Below are positions 59,101 to 64,000 of a stretch of 64,000 nucleotides of DNA, in pieces; the stretch's first letter is position 1, and each line of letters starts with the position of its first letter. The notes under the pieces were generated by a model, which worked only from the letters and a program-made list of their open reading frames with translations, was not told the DNA's origin and ran no database searches. The position numbers were made by a program, and so were the translations under genes. The DNA comes from Anisus vortex (Eukaryota > Mollusca > Gastropoda > Planorbidae), in contig OX421506.1 of assembly GCA_949126835.1 (NCBI GenBank), positions 23,149,301 to 23,213,300 of the forward strand, given 5' to 3'.

Positions 59101-62100
59101 CCGAACACAATTAAACAAGCCGACAATATTGCCATTTTTAAAACAAAATTATAAACACACTTTTCCCATTTATTTCAATAACATATGGTAAATGTAAAGC
59201 GCATTTGAAGACTTTATTATGAATGACGCTATATAAATATGTTTTGTACTTACCACTATACTGCAAGAATATTGTTGCATACTTTCAGGCTGAGTCCAAG
59301 AACAGAAACATGCAGGAGCTCAACAGATTTGTTCATTATTACTCAAGATTTAAAAATCATGAAAACAGCTATAAGGTTTGTTGACCAGGTGTTTTATTTT
59401 CTCTATTGCTTAGACCTTAATTTCTTACCTGAAGTAATCGACCACACTTGGATAACAGATGGGTGTAACTTTATTGTTTAAATAGAGGGAAAAACTGTGC
59501 TTCTTTTTATATAAATAGGCTAAGAAAGAAAAAAAATATACATTTAAAAAAATAAATACAGTTTATAGTTATTTGCAAATAATAAATTTAAAATAGCTCC
59601 TTTAGTTACCCAAGTTTTTGTATTTGTTTTCATATATGTTTGCATGTAAAACTTGGTATATTGATTGATTTTTAAAACACTTTAAAAATTATGTTAGTCT
59701 ATGATGATTATTATGAGTTTTAATGATATTGTAGATCTGGTATGTTACTAGAATTAAGGATACAACTACAACTTCTGTCTCAAACCTGCGTACATGTTTT
59801 TGTGTTTATTGTGTACATGTTGTTTTTGTTTATTGTACAGCTTGAAGAGCCTCTGTTGAAAACTACTAAAGATAAAATGATGAAATTAGCTGAAGCTGTT
59901 ACAGACAGTGGTATGTACTAAACCCCCCCCCCCCCCCACCCCACCCTGCCCTTTTTTAAATCTAGACATTTAGCAATTGATCTATATTTTTTAAAATTCT
60001 ACGAGTGAATGCAAATGCTCCCACCCCTTTATTATTTAACTCTAAGTAGTTTCTCTGGTTTCTTTAAATCCATTGGTCATTATTGGTACCTGTCTCTTGG
60101 CCTTCTATGCCTGTCACCACCTGGGACATAGCAAACAAGGGCTCACTTGGCATCTGGGCTTTGGGCTAGTTTATCAGATGGGCCTTGGGCTAGTTTATCA
60201 GATGGACCGTGGGCTAGTTAAACATTTGGGCCTTGGCCTAGTTTATCAGATGGGCCGTGGAATAGTTTATCAGATGGACCTTGGTCTAGTTTATCAGACT
60301 GGCCTTGGGCTAGTTTATCTGACTGGTCTTAGGTTAGTTTCTCAGACTGGCCTTAGGTTAATTTCTCTTGCTCCACCAGCGGTCTGGCCTTAGTCTCGAT
60401 TTCAGATCCCACCACTGCAGGGTAAGAAGATGAAACAGTGAAGCAGATTTGCACCTGCCTTGTCTTGAGATGAGTTGGAAACAAACCCATTTTTCATTGA
60501 TCTCTTTGTAGACTTAGCGCACCACCATAATAATTCATATCCATCACAACTAAGATGAGCAATCCAATTTTGCAGTGCATTAGTCTATGAACTTTGATAC
60601 CCAAAAGAATTTAGTAATCCAAATGTGAATAGTTAACACACAAAAACGGACTGAAAAACTGATGTTGACAAAATATTGTCTACCTCAGCCACTGCCCAGG
60701 CAGAGACCAAGTTCGTCGAGGATGCAGTTCAACAATTGCTCAAGGCTAGGCGTGTGCTCAAGTGCTCCTATGTGTACGGCTACTACCTTGACGGGCCTGG
60801 GTATAAAAAAATTGTCTTTGAATTTATGCAGGTTAGTTTGGTTTTATATCTCCCTGTAAAACAATAATGAAATCTGTCGAGAAATTTTAAAAAATGTTTA
60901 CAAAGAAAAACTGCATTTTTAAAACTTTATCGCTTTTAAATACCGTTTGGGACATTGTATGTCTACATCTTCTACATCTTATGCATGCCTGTTTCCATGT
61001 TCAAGTATTTCTAGTCAAAATCAGTTTTAAAAAAAAGGTCAAAATTAAGGTATTAATGTATATATGTTTTATAGGAAATAATTTTTGTGTTCTGTTATCG
61101 AATTCAAAAGCTGTCTTTTTATAAATTCAGTTTTCCTTCTAAGATAAAATTGGAATATCTTAAGTTTTTTTTTTGTGGTTTATTTTTCAGACGGAGCTTG
61201 AGGAGTGCACAGAGATTCTCTCGCAGATGGTCAACCGGCTTTACCTGAGGACCCCTCGGCGCAAGATCATTGAGCAGGCCCATATAGTCCAGAGGAAGAG
61301 GCTGGAGTACATCATGGCCATATCCAAGGGTCTGGTTCCACCCGAGACGCCGCCGTCCGCACGCAGAGGGAAGAAGAAGAGAAAGTTTAGTGGTGGTGGA
61401 CAGGAAGATGTAAACAGTTTGAAACATTTTCTTTGTGTATTCTAGTTTTTCTTTTGTTGTTCTTTAGTTTCATTTTTTTTTTGTTCTTTCGTTGTCTAGT
61501 TCTTTTGTTGTTCGTTAGTTTCATTTTTTTTTTGTTCTTTTGTTGTCTTTAGTTCTTTTGTTGCACTTTTATTTTTCTTTAGTTTTTCTTTTGTTCTTGA
61601 CTTTGTTTGTTGTTTTTCTATAGTTTTTCTTTTGTTGTTCTTTCTATATATATATTTTGTTTATAGTTATTCTATAATTGTTCTTTATTTTTAAAAATTT
61701 TGTTTTGAAATATTTTTTTTAGAGTTGTTTTTTTGTTTTTCTGTAGTTTTTTTTTTCTTGAATTTCTAGACTGTCGTCCTAGTTTTATCAATTGTACAGT
61801 CCTGATTTCAATTTTTTATTGTATGAGATTAAAGTTTACGGCGCTGTTTATTTTAAGAATTTAGGATAAGAATGTTGTAAACATAAAAACATACACCAGG
61901 TTCCAAAAAGTTACCAAAAGGATAATGAATGCTCTTGACCCCAAAGAGAAAGGGTTAATTGATTTGGTTTTAAAAAAGTAGTTTCCAGTTTTTAATAGTT
62001 TGTGGTTAGTTGGTGGTATTTGAAGGGTTAGTTGAAACATATGCTGAATGCTGACTTTGTGGGCCATCACTGACCCAAACTAATGCTGCACTGCTTTTTT

Positions 62101-63983
62101 TTCAGGAAGATCTACACAGGGCGATCGTAGCGTCCATTCAGGAGGTCAACCCAGCCAATTCTTGGATCAAAGACGCGTCCGGGCGCCACACCAACGTCAG
62201 CACTCTTCTGGAGTGGCCTTGGCCTTCAGATGAGAGTGAGGACAGTGACACGGAGCCAGAAAAGAGGGCTCTCAGGGAGACCATAGGTCATTAGATATAA
62301 ATATATATATATAAAACTATTTTTTCTTTGATATTTTTTTGTTTAACAATAATAAGCATGTTAAAATTCTTTCATTTTTTAATGATAATAAGATTTGCAA
62401 GTAAGAACCACAGGTCAGATTAGGTTGAGGCCAAGGGTCAAAGTTTGATCTGTTTATTTTTTTTTCTCTCTTTCTGACAGGCAAGTGTCACAGGGCTGGG
62501 TGCAACAAAGTCAGAGCCAGGAACCCAAAGACCAACGGTCACCACGACTACTGCAGCCAGTATTGCATGCTGGTGGACAAGAGCGACAGGGAAGGGGAGG
62601 AAAGAGAAGGTAGGTGGCGTTGCTCCGAGAGTGTGTTCACCTCACTGTCTCGGCCTGAGGTGAAAACATCATTGAAGTCTGTAACTTAAAAGCAACATCG
62701 CTCAATTTAGTTCTTACCAAGCAATCCAGAGTTGCAGACGTTGAACAAATTCTTCAATGGCATTGTGTTCTGTCAGTCTTACTTTATTCATGATTTTACA
62801 AAAATTGTGTCGATATTCTTTACAATTATGTATTTGTTTTTGTCCTTAAAGAGAATTATACACCGCTGTCCATTATTATTCTTAATTTTATTTTCCGTTC
62901 GGCAGTAAAAAATCATTAATGATGTGACAATGTTTCAGGTATCCCTGAGATAGTCCTGGACGAGCATATGGAATTGTTGAGAGCCTTGGAGATGTCCAGG
63001 CTCCAATACCTGAGAGACAGCGGCCTGCTCCACGTTCCAGACTCACAGGATGCTCACAAGTAAACATTTTTGTTTTGTTTTTTCCAAGATTTATAATAAG
63101 ATGGACCACTTGCTCTATTTTTAGAGCTTAAGTGTGTGTTTTTTTCAGTGCGCAGTCAATAGCGCTGTCCTAAATGACTCCTGAACATGCCTAAAGAATT
63201 CCGCTGTATACAATCATACAATTAGAATCTTAATTTTCCATTGAGAAAATCATAGCGAATGACTAAACCGGAAGTCTAAAGGACCGGTTGCGATCGGAAA
63301 TTCCAAAACAGAGTATGTCAAGTTATCAAATAGCAGAAATATCAAAGCAAGCGGTCCATCTTATTATAGTCTTTGGTTTTATCAAACACTCATCTACCCA
63401 TGTCTTGTTACAGTAAAAAAACAAACAAATGGATCTTTAAAATAAACTACAGGGTTCTTTAGTTTTGAGAAAACTTTCAAAGACTGGGAAAATTTACTTG
63501 ATTTTTCAAGTTCGGGAAATTTCAGGAATACTGACCAAGGTTTGGGAAAGTTTAAGAAATTCACAAAAATGGACAAGAAAGTGTGAAAAATTCTTTTTTT
63601 TTAAATATTTAATAAAAGGGAAAAGCCATGTACTTAGGATGAGAAGACGTTTATAAAACCCCTTACATGTTTTTTTCTCAAAAAAAGTGCTTAAAAAACG
63701 TCTGTTGGACTACCTACTTACACTTCCAGTAAGAAATTTAAAATATTCACATATGCCTGTAAATATTATTGGTTTGTGAATTTTGTGTAACGTTTGTGAA
63801 AAGTTGATTAATTTTGAAATGATTTTAATTGCAGGTCTGGTAACAAGTACACACAGACCAAATCCCACAGGCCTAGGTCCAACAGCGCTGGCCAGACGTC
63901 AAAGTCCAGCAGGCATGGCACAGTGGATGACGCTGGTCAACTGTATCACAGAATACAAGATTTGTCAGCAGCTTTCTCAGAAG
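47180..63983 (+). CDS. ANKIB1: ANKIB1-type ankyrin-repeat RBR E3 ubiquitin ligase, first 928 residues (gene continues off the right edge)
   Basis: RING-between-RING ubiquitin ligase of the Ariadne-like group. Exons: 47180-47367, 48753-48960, 49583-49639, 50057-50182, 50865-50918, 51056-51173, 51914-52089, 52368-52456, 54156-54300, 55053-55222, 55784-55872, 57072-57202, 57693-57827, 59289-59375, 59841-59910, 60689-60831, 61191-61409, 62106-62286, 62481-62609, 62939-63059, 63835-63983. The sum is 2,785 nt, open throughout. It starts MGSASSKF, a myristoylation-type N-terminus as in human ANKIB1 (MGNTTTKF). Ankyrin repeats span about 45-185 ([34 protein letters not shown]). RING1 is in exons 8-9 (C310, C313, C328, H330, C333, C336, C355, C360), IBR in exons 10-11, and RING2 in exons 12-13 with KNEGCNHM giving catalytic C510. 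A helical Ariadne-like segment follows (exons 14-17, [11 protein letters not shown]). UIM-like motifs and a Cys mini-motif come next. The C-terminus is outside the window. Confidence 0.95.
47465..47885 (-). repeat. Dispersed repeat family D, copy 3 (reverse)
   Basis: CTGGCAAAGTGTGTAAACCA is the reverse of the family's right block, and GCCCTAGACTTAAGAGCC matches its left block. Lies in ANKIB1 intron 1; the plus and minus open frames inside it are shadows. Confidence 0.65.
48100..48352 (+). other. LTR-like segment next to a SINE
   Basis: Starts near TGTAAGGGATGG and ends GAATAAAGTTCAGTTATTAC, with TATAAAAGG 30 bases before the AATAAA. The arrangement resembles U3-R of a solo LTR. No target duplication seen. 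Confidence 0.25.
48355..48632 (+). mobile_element. tRNA-derived SINE, family A, well preserved
   Basis: A box GTAGCCGAGCGGC, B box GGTTCGAATCC and the full body. TTACACCAAGC before it and TTACTCCAAGC after it look like a target duplication with one mismatch. ANKIB1 intron 1. Confidence 0.85.
49692..49952 (+). mobile_element. Diverged SINE, family A
   Basis: B box GGGCTTGAATCCCGG, body GAAGGCTGGGATTTTTTTCC and CCCAGCTCTGAAGGGCACAT. ANKIB1 intron 3. Confidence 0.7.
50359..50519. mobile_element. 161-bp TTAA-flanked element D
   Basis: TTAACCCCTTAAATACC at the left and GTAGTTAAAGGGTTAA at the right, outermost TTAA. The ends resemble but are not the same as elements B and C. Confidence 0.5.
50520..50632 (+). 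repeat. Dispersed repeat with G/C run, related to 22,640-22,812
   Basis: TGTACTAAATTTGCAAAAAT, GAAAGTTTTGCC and a long G run, then CTCTGGAAAAAAT. The copy at 22,640-22,812 has the same order with a C run and ends CTGGCTTCGCCCCTG. Confidence 0.5.
51183..51410 (+). repeat. Degenerate minisatellite, unit about 30-37 bp
   Basis: Seven or more units built on TGATGAATTCTGGGAAAT with variable AT spacers. ANKIB1 intron 6. Confidence 0.8.
51445..51573 (+). mobile_element. Short interspersed repeat, family C, partial copy 3
   Basis: GCATGGAATGTGTTACC and the tail ACAATAATCTTCTTTATAGA match the 3' half of 18,300-18,525. Confidence 0.55.
52564..52795 (+). mobile_element. SINE, family A
   Basis: Head GGATGGTGGCAGAGTAACAG, B box GGGTTCAAATCC, body CACAATCCCCTAGTATGCTG. 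ANKIB1 intron 8. Confidence 0.78.
53156..53285 (+). mobile_element. 5'-truncated SINE, family A
   Basis: Starts in the body (GTAAAGTAAAGGCAGCTGGG) and ends GGATACTTTACTTTTAAAAA. No tRNA-like head. Confidence 0.7.
53575..53985 (-). repeat. Dispersed repeat family D, copy 4 (reverse)
   Basis: Long match in reverse orientation to 41,870-42,370: GGAGGAAGCAATGTGCGCAA, ACCCTTTGTTACGCGACACG, CCCTGGGCTTAAGAGCAGG. ANKIB1 intron 8. Confidence 0.7.
54508..54600 (+). mobile_element. SINE head remnant
   Basis: GGCTTGGAGGTCTAGAGGCA and CAAATTCAAATCCAGG are a decayed tRNA-like A and B box at the right spacing; no clear body. Confidence 0.35.
56489..56810 (-). mobile_element. LINE 3' fragment with internal deletion
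   Basis: The minus strand reads [20 protein letters not shown], the conserved post-RT motif of Jockey/CR1-like LINEs, then jumps to a terminal [12 protein letters not shown] end. The 3' end is marked by (GAA)n, seen on the plus strand as CTT repeats at 56,489-56,512. Dead copy in ANKIB1 intron 11. Confidence 0.65.
57072..57827 (+). other. ANKIB1 RING2 catalytic domain (exons 12-13)
   Basis: [20 protein letters not shown] in exon 12 and [16 protein letters not shown] in exon 13. By comparison with HHARI (catalytic Cys in the ...DGCNHM motif), C510 should form the ubiquitin thioester. The domain is intact, so the enzyme is predicted active. Confidence 0.9.
57308..57545 (+). mobile_element. SINE, family A, head-truncated
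   Basis: GGCTTGAATCCAGC (B box), GATGGGTACCTGACATTAG, GGCTGGGCATTGTGCTGG and the end GGATACTTTCATTTTACTT. ANKIB1 intron 12. Confidence 0.72.
57882..58720. mobile_element. 839-bp hAT-type non-autonomous transposon with 8-bp target duplication
   Basis: Left end TAGTGATCGGACGAT, right end ATCGTCCCATCACTA; GCCTATAT repeats exactly at 57,874-57,881 and 58,721-58,728. Eight-base duplications and TAGTGAT-type ends fit hAT. Subterminal GATACGATTCCGATT words recur at both ends. No transposase. ANKIB1 intron 13. Confidence 0.85.
58131..58284. mobile_element. Nested palindromic element inside the hAT-type copy
   Basis: Left arm AGATCTATTAGCACTCGG, then ACCAAAATCGCTTA; right arm TAAGCGATTTTGGT, then CGGGTGCTATTAGATCT. 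Arms of about 45 bp with a few mismatches around a 60-bp centre. Confidence 0.7.
60145..60380 (+). repeat. 24-bp minisatellite, about nine units
   Basis: Unit close to GGGCCTTGGGCTAGTTTATC plus AGAT. As the unit is a multiple of three, it reads as an open frame of [12 protein letters not shown] repeats at 60,073-60,393, but it is intronic (ANKIB1 intron 15), with no splice support. Confidence 0.9.
61440..61780 (+). repeat. T-rich degenerate repeat
   Basis: Runs of TTTTGTTGTTCTTTAGTTT-like units follow the donor of ANKIB1 exon 17, making a long pyrimidine-rich start to intron 17. Confidence 0.75.
62106..62286 (+). other. ANKIB1 exon 18 with UIM-like ubiquitin-binding motif
   Basis: The end of exon 17 (QED) joins exon 18 ([13 protein letters not shown]) to form the ubiquitin-interacting consensus: an acidic run, then L-x-x-A-I-x-x-S-I-x-E. 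Human ANKIB1 also has a UIM. The donor of this exon is the weak GTCATT, and reading through gives G-H-stop (TAG at 62,292-62,294). Confidence 0.6.
62481..62609 (+). other. ANKIB1 exon 19: C-x4-C...C-x3-C mini-motif
   Basis: 43 codons beginning [20 protein letters not shown] and then HHDYCSQYC. Two Cys pairs separated by a basic Asn/Pro/Gly segment suggest a small zinc-binding knuckle encoded by one exon. I do not recall this block in human ANKIB1. Function unknown. Confidence 0.6.
63455..63620 (+). repeat. Dispersed repeat (GTTTGGGAAAGTTT type), longest copy
   Basis: CTGACCAAGGTTTGGGAAAG, TTTAAGAAATTCAC and GTGTGAAAAATT. Related fragments lie at 28,424 and 55,254. ANKIB1 intron 20. Confidence 0.5.
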
Positions 63984-64000
63984 GTAACTATCTGTAGACT

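Noticed and set aside
60073..60393. 106-codon open frame with LGLVYQMG repeats
   Set aside because: Explained by a 24-bp minisatellite within an intron.

Overview
The window is eukaryotic, AT-rich, intron-rich DNA from an invertebrate animal. A mollusc, probably a gastropod, is the best guess; this rests on the gene repertoire, the tRNA-derived SINEs and the abundant TAGGCCTA words, not on a species-level match. Three multi-exon protein genes were rebuilt by hand from splice sites and reading phase. All three frames stay open across every junction.

Region 1 (1-16,675, minus strand) holds the first 19 coding exons of an axonemal dynein heavy chain of the DNAH7/DNAH12/DNAH3 clade. They give exactly 900 residues: the tail and the start of the linker. 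The motor lies off the left edge. A near-consensus RFX X-box sits about 130 bp upstream of its start codon, as expected for a motile-cilium gene.

Region 2 (16,676-27,465) is a long intergenic and 5' region of simple repeats and mobile elements. It contains a probable non-coding first exon and YY1-type promoter of the next gene (about 23,998-24,120).

Region 3 (27,486-37,035, plus strand) is a complete beta-catenin gene: 15 coding exons, 818 residues. It has the GSK3/CK1 phospho-degron, the armadillo array and a C-terminal PDZ-type ligand. A 3' UTR of roughly 1.7 kb with several AATAAA signals follows.

Region 4 (38,700-47,000) is intergenic and dense with mobile elements: short palindromic elements, a LINE 3' end, TTAA-flanked miniature elements, SINEs and an approximately 450-bp repeat family.

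Region 5 (47,180-63,983, plus strand) is the first 21 coding exons (928 residues) of ANKIB1, an ankyrin-repeat RBR ubiquitin ligase. It has a likely N-myristoylation signal, ankyrin repeats, RING1-IBR-RING2 with the catalytic cysteine at about residue 510, UIM-like motifs and a one-exon Cys-rich mini-motif. The gene continues past the right edge.

No operon-like relation exists between the genes. Dynein is a cilium motor, beta-catenin serves adhesion and Wnt signalling, and ANKIB1 is a ubiquitin ligase. The unusual content is mainly in the mobile DNA. It includes a hAT-type element with a perfect 8-bp target duplication and a nested palindrome; a long and a deleted copy of one TTAA-flanked element; a MITE carrying an exact 180-bp tandem duplication; and two different short-element families that share one 3' tail.
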